DNA of 64,000 nucleotides from an uncultured Clostridia bacterium (GTDB lineage: Bacteria > Bacillota > Clostridia > Christensenellales > Borkfalkiaceae): the NCBI GenBank assembly GCA_934271735.1, contig CAKQSB010000003.1, positions 62,001-126,000 of the forward strand, given 5' to 3'. Below the pieces are notes generated by a model, which was given only the letters and a program-made list of their open reading frames with translations, did no database searches and was not told the DNA's origin. Positions 9,144-18,330 of this stretch are shown here, in pieces. How positions within the stretch are numbered: the first letter of the stretch is position 1; each line of letters begins with the position of its first letter. The position numbers and the translations under genes were made by a program.

Positions 9144-10191
9144 AGCCGTTCTCCTCCCCGTTTAAAAATTTTCTGCGAAGCTGTCCGCAAGCGCCGTCGA
9201 TATCGACGCCCATTTGTCTTCTTACCGTAGCCGATAACCCGCCTTTATTCAGCATAGCCATAAATCTGTACGCGTCTTTATCCGAAGTCGCCGTAAGATT
9301 TTTTTCCTTAACGTCGTTGAGCCTTATAAGATTTACGTGGCACGGTCTCCCTTTTAAAAGGCGTATAAGTTCGTCCGCACATTCTTTTCCGTCGTTCTGC
9401 CCTTTAACGAGCGAATATTCGAAAATATACCGTCTGCCGGTTTTGTCAAAATAAGCCGAACAAGCGTCGAGAATTTCTTTCACTTTATACTTTTTCGCGA
9501 TCGGCATGAGTTCTTTACGCTTTTCGTCGAAAGGATTGTGAAGCGAAACGGTTAAATTCACGTCTAAACCTTCGTCCGCAAGCCTGTAAATATTCGGCAC
9601 AAGTCCGCAAGTCGACAAACTCACGTTCCTCGGGCTTACGTTAAGTCCGTTTTCGTCGGATAAAAGCCTTAGAAATTTTATCGTGTTGTCGTAATTGTCG
9701 AGCGGCTCTCCGCTACCCATTAAAACCACGTTCGTTATCTGTCTTTTATCCGTAGTACCGCCCAAAAGTCTGTTTACGGCAGTGATTTCGGCGTAAATTT
9801 CACCCGCGGACAGGTTTCTGACAAGTCCGCCTATGCCCGAAGCGCAAAATGCGCAACCCATTCTGCAACCGACCTGCGTCGAAACGCATTGCGTGTTTCC
9901 GTATTTATATTTCATCACGACGCCTTCGATAACGTTTCCGTCGTGAAGTTTGAAAAGCAATTTCTTCGTTTCGTCTATCTTCGATGTTTTTATTTCGATT
10001 ATTTCCACGGCGGCGTCGGCATACTCTTCAAGCAGCTTTTCTCTCAAAGACTTGGAAATATCGGTTATTTCGGAGATTTTTTTGCCCTGAGCAAGCCCTT
10101 TGAAAATCTGAAGGGCTCGGTACGGCTTTTCGCCCATTTCGCCGACGAGAGTCTTGAGCTCGTCGTAAGAAAGATCCTGTAATACTTTCAT
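9136..10191 (-). CDS. rlmN: Dual-specificity rRNA/tRNA adenine-C2 methyltransferase RlmN
   Basis: Radical-SAM enzyme that methylates C2 of A2503 in 23S rRNA and A37 of some tRNAs. The 351-residue length is typical. The radical SAM cluster motif CRMGCAFC is present, with the methyl-carrying Cys in the C-terminal VRRQMGVDIDGACGQL and GSGEPLDN in the SAM site. It lies directly after rsmB (1-base gap). Its stop region contains the SD and start of rsgA. In many Bacillota stp/prkC separate rlmN from rsgA; here they do not. Confidence 0.96.
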   Translation of the reverse strand: MKVLQDLSYDELKTLVGEMGEKPYRALQIFKGLAQGKKISEITDISKSLREKLLEEYADAAVEIIEIKTSKIDETKKLLFKLHDGNVIEGVVMKYKYGNTQCVSTQVGCRMGCAFCASGIGGLVRNLSAGEIYAEITAVNRLLGGTTDKRQITNVVLMGSGEPLDNYDNTIKFLRLLSDENGLNVSPRNVSLSTCGLVPNIYRLADEGLDVNLTVSLHNPFDEKRKELMPIAKKYKVKEILDACSAYFDKTGRRYIFEYSLVKGQNDGKECADELIRLLKGRPCHVNLIRLNDVKEKNLTATSDKDAYRFMAMLNKGGLSATVRRQMGVDIDGACGQLRRKFLNGEENGSD

Positions 10192-10192
10192 A

Positions 10193-11437
10193 TCACACCT
10201 TTTTAAATTTACAGAAGTAAAACCCTGCGCCGTAGGAGAGGTTCGGCAAAAACGAAACTCCGACTTTCATTTGTTTGTGTCCGAGTTCCGAGCCTACCTC
10301 CACGGCTTCGAAATCATTGTTTTCGTTTAAAAAATCAATGCAAACCTTTTCGTTTTCGCTTTTGAAAACCGAACAGGTCGAATAATATAAAAATCCGCCT
10401 TTTTTAAGATATTTACTGCAATTTTGCAATATTTTACGTTGCGTGGAATAAATATCTTCGATGTCTTTTTCTTCTCTTTTGAGCTTTATGTCCGGATTGT
10501 CTTTTATAACGCCGTAGCCGCTGCATGGAACGTCGCAAAGCACCGCGTCGAATTTATTTTCGAACCTTTCGTCAAAAACAGACGAGTCGGTGTTTATCGC
10601 GACGATATTCGTCTTCCTCATTCTTTCGGCGTATTCCTCGATAAGTCTAACCCTGTGCGGGTGTAGCTCGCAAGAAGTGACAGACGAAAATTTATCGGCG
10701 AGATTAACGCTTTTCCCGCCCGGAGCGGCGCAAGCGTCCAGAAGGTTTTCTCCTCCCTCCACCATATCGCATATAGCCACGCTTCCTATCGACTGAAAAG
10801 TATAAATTCCCTTATCGAAATCCCCGTCTCTTTTAAAACCTTTAACGAAAAAAGTGTTTTTAAACGGTGTTTTTTGAAATTCCCAACGCCTATCGGTCAG
10901 ATATTTTTCGCCGTCTACGTCCGAATTAAATCTTACGGTAGTCATTTCCGAGTCGGAATTCATAATTTCTTTGGCAGTTTCCGCTCCGTAATCGCCTATA
11001 AGTCTTTTTACCGCAAAAACGGGATAAGAATACTCGACGGAAAGCTTTTCGATTTCGTCGCTCGGCAAAGGGATAGTTTTTGAAATATATTTACGCAAAA
11101 AAGCGTTTACGAAACCCGCCGTTCCGCCCTTTCCGAGTTTTTTGATAAGCTCGACAGCTGTATCAACAACGGCGTACGGCGCGGTTTTGAGGTATTTCAG
11201 CGAATACATCGCCATTTTCAGAATTATTCTTACCGCTTGCTTCGGGCGTTTATCGCACAAAACTTTAAAAGCGTATTCGAATTCGATATCCCTGTCGAGA
11301 ACGCCGTAACATATTTTCGTCGTGTGCGCTCTGTTTTTTTCTTCTATAAACACATCCGACATAGCCTGTTTTAAAAACGCGCCCTCGGAATATACAAGGA
11401 AAAGAATCCGATAACTATCATAAAAAACGTTCAGCAT
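10193..11437 (-). CDS. rsmB: 16S rRNA cytosine-967 C5-methyltransferase RsmB
   Basis: SAM-dependent m5C methyltransferase acting on 16S rRNA. The N-terminal ~140 residues form the NusB-like RNA-binding domain. The methyltransferase domain has the SAM loop LDACAAPGGKS, the PCSGYG motif with one catalytic Cys and YYSTCSVF with the other. At 414 residues it is a little short of the usual ~440. It follows fmt by 3 bases in the classic def-fmt-rsmB-rlmN order. Confidence 0.93.
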   Translation of the reverse strand: MLNVFYDSYRILFLVYSEGAFLKQAMSDVFIEEKNRAHTTKICYGVLDRDIEFEYAFKVLCDKRPKQAVRIILKMAMYSLKYLKTAPYAVVDTAVELIKKLGKGGTAGFVNAFLRKYISKTIPLPSDEIEKLSVEYSYPVFAVKRLIGDYGAETAKEIMNSDSEMTTVRFNSDVDGEKYLTDRRWEFQKTPFKNTFFVKGFKRDGDFDKGIYTFQSIGSVAICDMVEGGENLLDACAAPGGKSVNLADKFSSVTSCELHPHRVRLIEEYAERMRKTNIVAINTDSSVFDERFENKFDAVLCDVPCSGYGVIKDNPDIKLKREEKDIEDIYSTQRKILQNCSKYLKKGGFLYYSTCSVFKSENEKVCIDFLNENNDFEAVEVGSELGHKQMKVGVSFLPNLSYGAGFYFCKFKKV

Positions 11438-11440
11438 TTT

Positions 11441-12382
11441 TTAATTGTCTTCTTCTTTTTCGGGATTAAATGTAAAAATATCGCCCGCGACGATTTTTCT
11501 TCCGTTCAGAAAGTCCTTTGCGGAAAGTCTTTTTCCGCCCTCTTCCTGAATTTCGAGAATTTCGACCGCATCCGAAGCGCACGCAACGACAAGTTTTTTA
11601 GCCGCGACAATAACTTTGCCCGCTTCTCCCTGCCCGTCGCTTTCTTTTGCTCTGTAAAACTTGTACTTTTTACCGTTACAGAACGCATACGCGAGCGGAT
11701 ACATTCCGTTGATAAAATCGGCGGTTTCTTTGCCGGATTTGCCGAAATTTACTTCCGTCTGGTCTTTTTTGATCGTTTTTACCACGTTCGCGGCGGAATC
11801 ATCCTGTTTTACATAACAAGCCGTCCCGTTTTCAATCGAGGAAAGCACGTCGTTTACATGTTCCGCGCCCATAACGGAAAGTCTTTCGGCAAGCTCGGCG
11901 GAAGTTTCGCTTTCCTTTATTACCGTTTTATACACCGCAATAATATCGCCCGTATCAAGCCCTTCTTCCGTTTTCATAAACGTTACGCCCGTTTCTTTTT
12001 CGCCGTTTACGATAGCGTACTGAATGGGAGCCGCTCCTCTGTATTTAGGCAAAAGCGAAGCGTGAATGTTTATTACGCCGTATTTGCATACGTTTAAAAT
12101 GTCTTTCGTGAGTATTTGCCCGTATGCGCACGTTACCATAATGTCCGCTCCGAGTTTTTTCAGCTCTTCCGCCCCGCCGTTACGTATTTTTTCAAACTGA
12201 AAAACGGGTATTCCGTTATTTAACGCAACGACTTTTGTCGGCGGAGGGGTTATTATCGCCTTTCTCCCGACGGGTTTATCGGGTTGACAAACCACGCCGA
12301 CAACTTTATGTTTACCTGTCGCGATAATTCTTTCGAGCGGCTTTACCGCAAATTCGGGCGTGCCGAGAAAAATGACTTTCAT
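11441..12382 (-). CDS. fmt: Methionyl-tRNA formyltransferase
   Basis: Formylates initiator Met-tRNA with 10-formyl-THF. 313 residues. N-terminal formyltransferase fold begins MKVIFLGTPEFAV. The catalytic region NIHASLLPKYRGAAPIQ is intact, as is TGVTFMKTEEGLDTGDI. The C-terminal tRNA-binding barrel is present. It lies 3 bases after def, its functional partner. Confidence 0.96.
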   Translation of the reverse strand: MKVIFLGTPEFAVKPLERIIATGKHKVVGVVCQPDKPVGRKAIITPPPTKVVALNNGIPVFQFEKIRNGGAEELKKLGADIMVTCAYGQILTKDILNVCKYGVINIHASLLPKYRGAAPIQYAIVNGEKETGVTFMKTEEGLDTGDIIAVYKTVIKESETSAELAERLSVMGAEHVNDVLSSIENGTACYVKQDDSAANVVKTIKKDQTEVNFGKSGKETADFINGMYPLAYAFCNGKKYKFYRAKESDGQGEAGKVIVAAKKLVVACASDAVEILEIQEEGGKRLSAKDFLNGRKIVAGDIFTFNPEKEEDN

Positions 12383-12385
12383 CGT

Positions 12386-12841
12386 TTACGCCTCCTCTCT
12401 GATGTTGTTAGCCTTGTCTACGTACAAAATGCCGTCTAAATGGTCGTTTTCATGGCAGATTGCGCGAGCCGTGAAATCGCGCGCAACAAGCTTGAATTTA
12501 TTTCCGTATCTGTCCAAAGCTTCGACGGTAACTTTCTTCGGGCGTTTAACGTCGCCCCACTTTCCTTTTACGGAAAGACATCCCTCAACACCGTACTGCG
12601 AACCCGAAACTCCGAGAATTTTCGGATTGATAAACTCAAAATATCCGTCGTCCGTATGAACGATGAAAACCCTTATATTTTTACCGACTTGCGGAGCGGC
12701 AAGTCCCGCTCCTTGCGCGTCCTCGAGAGTTTCTTTCATATCGTCGAGAAGTTTTATCAAATTCAAATCGACCGCGTCGACTTTTACGCATTTTTCCCTT
12801 AAAATAGAATTGCCTATCTGTATAATCTGAAGTTTTGCCAT
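12386..12841 (-). CDS. def: Peptide deformylase
   Basis: Metalloenzyme that removes the formyl group from nascent proteins. 151 residues with all three motifs: GAGLAAPQVG, GCLSV (metal Cys) and HENDH (residues ~130-134, metal His pair and catalytic Glu). Its SD (GGGAGAG) lies in the 52-base gap after priA. It forms the def-fmt unit. Confidence 0.96.
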   Translation of the reverse strand: MAKLQIIQIGNSILREKCVKVDAVDLNLIKLLDDMKETLEDAQGAGLAAPQVGKNIRVFIVHTDDGYFEFINPKILGVSGSQYGVEGCLSVKGKWGDVKRPKKVTVEALDRYGNKFKLVARDFTARAICHENDHLDGILYVDKANNIREEA

Positions 12842-12893
12842 ATTCGGTCTCTCCCGTTTTGTTTAGTTCAAGTTCTTTTCAACCCGTTTTTAA

Positions 12894-15095
12894 TCAGTAT
12901 AAGTTCGACGGATTCTCTTCCACATAACACAAAGCCTTTAACGATTTTTCTTCGCTTACGGCGGCGTAAATCCCGTCTCTGATCGATTTGATATCATCGC
13001 CCGCAAGGCGCATCAAAATCTGATATCTGAATTTATTTTTTATTCTTTTTACAGGGCTTTTCATCTTATTGAAAAACAAGAAATTATCCCTGTATTTATC
13101 GTAGATTTTAGAAACTTTTACGAAAATGTTTTTTAATAAATCCAAAGCGTTTTCGTCGTTTTCCGATTCGATCATAATTCTTATTATCAAAGCGTACGGC
13201 GGAAATCCCGTAGCCTTTCTTACGGCATTTTCTCTTTCGAAAAAACCATTGTAATCGTAATGTATCGCAGACATTAAAACGGCATTGTCGGGGTTGTACG
13301 TCTGCAAAACGACTTTGCCCTTTTTATCCGCTCGTCCGCTTCTCCCCGCAACCTGCGTTATAAGCTGAAACGTCCTTTCGCCGCTTCTGTAATCGGAAAA
13401 ATAAAGGCTCATATCCGCATCGAGAATCCCGACAAGCGTAACGGCGGGGAAATCGTGTCCTTTCGCGACCATTTGCGTTCCGACGAGAAAATCGGCTTTT
13501 CTGTCCGAAAAGTCTTTCAGAATCTGAAAATGACCGTCTTTCGTCCTCGTCGTGTCGTTATCCATACGAAGGATGCGAGCCGACGGAAATAAGTTCTGCA
13601 GCTCTGAAACGATCTTTTGCGTTCCCGCTCCGCTGTAATTTAAATTTATCGAACCGCACTCGGGGCAAGCGGTAAGCATTTTATAAGTCGAGCCGCAATA
13701 ATGGCATTTCAATAAATTGTAATCTTTATGATAATTCAAGGAAATATCACAGTTTTCGCATTTCGCGACATATCCGCAGTCGCGACAGATAACCTGTCTC
13801 GAATAACCTCTTCTGTTATAGAAAATAATAGCCTGCTCGCCCTTTTCGAGACATTCTTTAAGCCCGTCTTTAAGGTCGGCGGAAAAAATCCCCGCGTTGC
13901 CGCGCTTTATTTCTTTTCTCATATCGGCAACAATAAATTCCGGCAAGTTTTTCCCGTTAATTCTGTTTTTCATAACGGCAAGGTTATATTTACCGCTCAA
14001 AGCGTTATCGTAGCTTTCAATCGACGGCGTCGCGCTGCCTAAAACAACCTTTGCTCCGTCTATTTCTGCGCGTTTTACGGCAATTTCCACCGTTTTATAT
14101 CTCGGACTCGTTTCGGCTTCGTAGCTCGAATCGTGTTCTTCGTCGATAATTATAAGCCCCACGTTGCACAGCGGCGCAAATATCGCGCTTCTTGCCCCGA
14201 TAGCTATTCTCGCTTCGCCGGTTCTCAAACGCAGCCATTCGTCGTAGCGTTCGCCCGCAGACAAGCCGCTGTGTAAAATCGAAACGCTTCCCTCGAATCT
14301 CGCTCTCAGCTGTCCGAGCATTTGCGGGGTGAGGGCTATTTCCGGAACAAGCATTATCGCAGTTCTTCCATGTTTCAGGGTTTCGTTTATCAGCCTTAAA
14401 TAAACCTCGGTTTTTCCGCTTCCCGTTACGCCGAATAAAAGCGTGACGGTTTTATCCGTTTCCGTAATGCTTTTTATCGCGTTTGTCTGTTCGGGCGAAA
14501 GCGTTACGTCTTTTGAAAAGCCGCTTAGCTCTTTATAAGGCGTTCTGCCTGCTTTTTCCTGATATTCTTCGATAAATCCTTTCTGTTTGAGAGCATTTAT
14601 AGCGGCAGAGCCGAAATCTTCCGATAAAATCGATTTTTTGCAAAATTTTTCTTCGGAAAGTCTGTTAATTATCCCCTCTTGCGCCGTCGAGCCTTTTCTT
14701 AGCGACGAAAGTATTTCTTCTTTCGTAAAGTTTTCGGATAAACGAATAAAAGATACAAACCTTTCTTTTACTCTGCCTCCGCGAAGTTCTGACGGAATAA
14801 AAAGCCTTAAAGCCGCCGCAAAAGGAACGTGATAATTGTTTTTTACGAATTTCGCAAGCTCTAAACATTCGTCGTTTATAACGGGAAAATCGTCCAGAAC
14901 CTTTTTTATCGACTTAAGTTTTCCCGCGGGAACGTCGGTAGTCTGTTTTATATCGATCACAAACCCCTCTTTTGTTCCGTAGCCGAAAGGAACTTCGACG
15001 CGGCTACCGATTTTTACGTTTTCGTCCGTAAAAGAATAATCGAAAACCCTGTCGATTTCACTATGCGCAACGTCTGCGATTACTTCCGCAATCAT
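12894..15095 (-). CDS. priA: Primosomal replication-restart helicase PriA
   Basis: 3'-5' superfamily 2 helicase that reloads the replisome at stalled forks. 733 residues. N-terminal fork-binding domain, Walker A GVTGSGKTEVYL, DEEH box (IIIDEEHDSSYE), and the paired zinc sites CRDCGYVAKCENC and CHYCGSTYKMLTACPECG. The helicase C-domain contains QVAGRSGR. In most Bacillota coaBC sits between rpoZ and priA; here only a terminator-bearing 112-base gap does. Confidence 0.96.
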   Translation of the reverse strand: MIAEVIADVAHSEIDRVFDYSFTDENVKIGSRVEVPFGYGTKEGFVIDIKQTTDVPAGKLKSIKKVLDDFPVINDECLELAKFVKNNYHVPFAAALRLFIPSELRGGRVKERFVSFIRLSENFTKEEILSSLRKGSTAQEGIINRLSEEKFCKKSILSEDFGSAAINALKQKGFIEEYQEKAGRTPYKELSGFSKDVTLSPEQTNAIKSITETDKTVTLLFGVTGSGKTEVYLRLINETLKHGRTAIMLVPEIALTPQMLGQLRARFEGSVSILHSGLSAGERYDEWLRLRTGEARIAIGARSAIFAPLCNVGLIIIDEEHDSSYEAETSPRYKTVEIAVKRAEIDGAKVVLGSATPSIESYDNALSGKYNLAVMKNRINGKNLPEFIVADMRKEIKRGNAGIFSADLKDGLKECLEKGEQAIIFYNRRGYSRQVICRDCGYVAKCENCDISLNYHKDYNLLKCHYCGSTYKMLTACPECGSINLNYSGAGTQKIVSELQNLFPSARILRMDNDTTRTKDGHFQILKDFSDRKADFLVGTQMVAKGHDFPAVTLVGILDADMSLYFSDYRSGERTFQLITQVAGRSGRADKKGKVVLQTYNPDNAVLMSAIHYDYNGFFERENAVRKATGFPPYALIIRIMIESENDENALDLLKNIFVKVSKIYDKYRDNFLFFNKMKSPVKRIKNKFRYQILMRLAGDDIKSIRDGIYAAVSEEKSLKALCYVEENPSNLY

Positions 15096-15152
15096 ATTTC
15101 CTCCCGTAAAACAATTTAATTATGCCGATTTTGCTTATGCCTATTAAAAAAT

Positions 15153-15201
15153 CAATAAAAAAATAGAACGGAACAACCCGTTTGTCGCGAGCCATTCCGT
15201 T
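15153..15201 (-). terminator. Intrinsic terminator after rpoZ
   Basis: On the minus strand AACGGAA and TTCCGTT (15201-15195 and 15173-15167) enclose a loop with further weak pairing, followed by CTATTTTTTTATT. It lies right after the rpoZ stop, so the priA group below it is probably expressed by read-through or from a promoter I could not pin down in the remaining ~55 bases. Confidence 0.7.
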
Positions 15202-15207
15202 GAAATC

Positions 15208-15411
15208 TCAGTATTTGGATACCGTAACTTTATCTTCGTAAATTTCCTCTGCGGCTTCCGAAAGAGGTTTCTCTTTGTTCGGAAGTTCTGTAAGCCCCTG
15301 GTTGTGCGCGTGATCGATAAGCTGTCTCGCTCTCTTGCTGGCAACAACGCAAAGCGCGTACTTCGAACCGGTTTTTTCAGCTAATTCGTCTATCGGCGGA
15401 TAATTTATCAT
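15208..15411 (-). CDS. rpoZ: RNA polymerase omega subunit
   Basis: A 67-residue protein that aids RNA polymerase assembly. It starts MINYPPIDELAEKTGSKYAL and contains the conserved ASKRARQLID helix that contacts beta-prime. SD AAAGGAGTG is well placed. Upstream is yicC, 41 bases away. The remA and gmk genes that commonly separate yicC from rpoZ in Bacillota are missing from this position. Confidence 0.92.
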   Translation of the reverse strand: MINYPPIDELAEKTGSKYALCVVASKRARQLIDHAHNQGLTELPNKEKPLSEAAEEIYEDKVTVSKY

Positions 15412-15452
15412 ATAACACTCCTTTGATTTTTCTCAAAATCCATCTAAATATT

Positions 15453-16328
15453 TTATTCTATATTCTGAACTTGCTCTCTGATCTTTTCGATCTCGTTTTT
15501 TAAAGCAAGCGCATATTTCGTTATTTCAACGTCGTTCGATTTGGAACAAACCGTGTTCGCTTCTCTGTTGAACTCCTGCATAAGGAAATCGAGTTTCTTT
15601 CCCGCGTCGATTTCTTCCTTGCAGATATTTCTGAGCTGCGCAATATGGCTTTTAAGCCTCGTGAGTTCTTCGTCGATATTCGTCCTGTCGGCAAAAAGCG
15701 CGACTTCCTGCAAAAGTCTTCCCCTGTCGTAATCGACCGAACCTAATATTTCAGCCATTCTCTCACGAATTTTGGATTCGTACTCTTCCTTGATTTTCGG
15801 CGCACGTTTTTCGATTTCGCCAACAAGCCTTTCTACTTCGTCGTCTCTCGTCAAAATGTCGTTTTTCAGCTTATCGCCTTCGATTTTACGCATTTTTACG
15901 AGTTCGTCCAAAGCTTCGTTTAAAGTCTCTACGAGTATTTCTCCGACTTTTTCCGAGTTATCGTCTCCGATTTCCTCCGCAACGCAGTCCGATGTTTTCA
16001 AAAGACTTACGACCGTGAAATCGTTTTCGATACCGTATTTTTCGGAAAGGGTTTTAGCCGCTTGAACGTACGCTTCGCACAAACCCTCGTTTATAACGAG
16101 CTTTTTCGAACCCGAACTCATATCCGAATAAGTTACGAAAAGTTCCGCTCTGCCTCTTTTGATTTTCGACTGAACTACCTTTCTTATCGTATCGTCCAGA
16201 GAGACGAACGCTCTCGGATATTTCGGAATAAGATCGAGAAATCTGTTGTTTACGGTTTTGATTTCGACCGTAAGCGTTATTCCGTTTTCTGCATATTCGG
16301 CTTTGCCGTATCCCGTCATACTCTGCAT
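15453..16328 (-). CDS. YicC/YloC family endoribonuclease
   Basis: A 291-residue protein of the YicC/YloC family, reported to be a stress-related endoribonuclease. It shows the family opening MQSMTGYGKAEY, the segment ETVNNRFLDL-like (IKTVNNRFLDLIPKYP), and the C-terminal LDFLMQEFNREANTVCSK. It is first in the yicC-rpoZ pair and has its own promoter that overlaps the ligA stop. A recognisable but weak SD (CAGGTTAA) precedes the ATG. Confidence 0.9.
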   Translation of the reverse strand: MQSMTGYGKAEYAENGITLTVEIKTVNNRFLDLIPKYPRAFVSLDDTIRKVVQSKIKRGRAELFVTYSDMSSGSKKLVINEGLCEAYVQAAKTLSEKYGIENDFTVVSLLKTSDCVAEEIGDDNSEKVGEILVETLNEALDELVKMRKIEGDKLKNDILTRDDEVERLVGEIEKRAPKIKEEYESKIRERMAEILGSVDYDRGRLLQEVALFADRTNIDEELTRLKSHIAQLRNICKEEIDAGKKLDFLMQEFNREANTVCSKSNDVEITKYALALKNEIEKIREQVQNIE

Positions 16329-16358
16329 AGAAATTAACCTGAAACGTTATTCTGATAT

Positions 16359-16387
16359 ATAATAGCACAAAATTCAAAAAATATCAA
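16359..16387 (-). promoter_or_regulatory. Sigma-A promoter of yicC-rpoZ overlapping the ligA stop
   Basis: Minus strand -35 TTGATA (16387-16382), 17-base spacer, -10 TATTAT (16364-16359). The ligA stop codon TGA (16386-16384) is part of the -35 hexamer. Confidence 0.65.
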
Positions 16388-18330
16388 CTATAAATGAGCT
16401 TTTTAAACTCATCTTCGCCGATTATTTTTATTCCTAGCTTTCTCGCTTTGTCGAGTTTACTCCCCGCAGCTTCTCCCGCAATAACGAGCGTCGTGGTTTT
16501 AGTAACGGAACTTTGCGTTTCGCCGCCTTCGCTTTCTATTATTTTCTGAGCTTCGCTTCTCGTAAAATCGGTTAAAGAGCCGGTAAGAACGACCTTTTCG
16601 CCCGCAAATTTACCCTCTTTGTTCTCACTTTCGATAAACGGTTTTACGCCCGCCGAAAACAATTCGTTGATTTCGGCGATATTGTCTTCGCTTAAAAAGT
16701 AATCGGAAATATCCTTAGCCATTATCACGCCGACGTCGGGAATTTCGATAAGTCTTTCTTCGTTTGCTCTCACAAGTTCGCCGACGCTTTTGAACTCTTT
16801 CGCAAGGTCTTTCGCAGTCTTCTTCCCAACGCCCTCGATTCCGAGCGCGAAAACGAAATTCGCAAGCGGGATTTTTTTCGACGCGGCGATCGCGGATATG
16901 AGATTTTCGGCTTTTCTTTCACGGAAACCCTCGAGATTCATAAGTTTTTCCGTCGTAAGTTTATACAGATCTGAAAATTTATCCAGCGTAAACGCGTCGA
17001 AAAGTTGCCCTGCCGTTTTTTCCGAAAATCCGTCTATATTCATTCCCTCTTTGGAAGCGAAATTCGCAAGCTTCGCTATAACTCTCGGTCTGCAATCCTT
17101 ATTCGGACAGAAAAGGTTTGCGCCCTCTTCGACGAGTTTCGATCCGCAGAACGGACAAATATCGGGTTTTACGATTTCTTTCCCCTCGTCGAAATTATCG
17201 ACCGCGCCGAGAATTTCGGGAATAACTTCATTCGACCTTCTGATTAAAACGGTAGAACCTATTTTTACTTTTTTTCTTAAAATATCGCCGTAATTGTTGA
17301 GCGTGGCTTTTCTGACCGTCGCCCCGCCGATATCAACCGGCGAAACGATTCCAAGCGGCGTGAGTTTACCCGTTCTTCCGACCTGCCATTCAACTTTTTT
17401 AAGCGTCGTTTCCACTTCTTCGGCTTCGAATTTGTAAGCCATAGCCCATCTCGGGAATTTATCGGTGAAACCGAGCTGTTCTCTTAAAGGAATTTCGTTT
17501 ACTTTTATGACAGCGCCGTCCGTTAAAACGTCGATTTTCTTTCTGCCGACTTCGATTTCGGCTATCGCGGCTTTTACTTCGTCCAGAGTTTTACAAACGC
17601 GGAGAAAATCGAAAACTTTAAATCCGTTGGCTTTAAGAAAATCGAAAATTTCGATCTGCGAAGAAAATTTTCCCTCGCTCATATAGTTCACGTTGTAAAA
17701 AATTATTTCGGGATGACGTTTTTCGGTTACTTTCGGGTCGAGGTTCCTTATCGCCCCCGCAACGGCGTTACGAGCGTTTTTCAGCTGTTCCGTCGCCGTT
17801 TTATTATAGTTTTCGAGAACGGAAAGCCTTATTATCGCTTCGCCCTGAACTTCAACCGTTCCGCCGTGATTTATTCTGAGCGGAAAAGATTTTATCGTGA
17901 GAACTTGAGCCGTTACGTCCTCGCCGACGATTCCGTTGCCCCTCGTGGTCGCTCTCGAGAAAACGCCGTTTTCGTAAGTTAAACACATCGTCAAGCCGTC
18001 GAATTTATATTCCACGGTATAAGTAGGCGTGCCGACTTTTCTCACTCTTTCGTCGAACGCGTCAATTTCCGCTTCGGAAACGGACTTGTCGAGCGAATAA
18101 AGTCTGTTGATATGCTCGTGCTTTTTAAATGCGCTTATCGGGTCTCCCCCTACTCTTCTCGTCGGCGAATCCACGAGAACCTGCCCCGTGGTTTCTTCGA
18201 GATTTTTAAGCTCGTCGTAAATTTTATCGTAAACTTTATCGTCCACGGACGGATTGTCGAGGACGTAATACTCGTAAGCGTATTTATTCAGAATATCCAC
18301 GAGTTCTCTCATTTTCTTTATATTATCCAT
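16384..18330 (-). CDS. ligA: NAD-dependent DNA ligase
   Basis: Seals nicks in replication and repair. 648 residues, slightly shorter than the usual ~670. The N-terminal Ia domain has the Tyr/Asp NAD-binding residues, the adenylation motif KFDG with Lys109, then OB domain, four-Cys zinc site (CPFCGSKL to NLFCPNKDC), helix-hairpin-helix repeats and a C-terminal BRCT domain. Its ATG overlaps the pcrA stop (TGATG), so the two are coupled as in Bacillus. Confidence 0.96.
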   Translation of the reverse strand: MDNIKKMRELVDILNKYAYEYYVLDNPSVDDKVYDKIYDELKNLEETTGQVLVDSPTRRVGGDPISAFKKHEHINRLYSLDKSVSEAEIDAFDERVRKVGTPTYTVEYKFDGLTMCLTYENGVFSRATTRGNGIVGEDVTAQVLTIKSFPLRINHGGTVEVQGEAIIRLSVLENYNKTATEQLKNARNAVAGAIRNLDPKVTEKRHPEIIFYNVNYMSEGKFSSQIEIFDFLKANGFKVFDFLRVCKTLDEVKAAIAEIEVGRKKIDVLTDGAVIKVNEIPLREQLGFTDKFPRWAMAYKFEAEEVETTLKKVEWQVGRTGKLTPLGIVSPVDIGGATVRKATLNNYGDILRKKVKIGSTVLIRRSNEVIPEILGAVDNFDEGKEIVKPDICPFCGSKLVEEGANLFCPNKDCRPRVIAKLANFASKEGMNIDGFSEKTAGQLFDAFTLDKFSDLYKLTTEKLMNLEGFRERKAENLISAIAASKKIPLANFVFALGIEGVGKKTAKDLAKEFKSVGELVRANEERLIEIPDVGVIMAKDISDYFLSEDNIAEINELFSAGVKPFIESENKEGKFAGEKVVLTGSLTDFTRSEAQKIIESEGGETQSSVTKTTTLVIAGEAAGSKLDKARKLGIKIIGEDEFKKLIYS

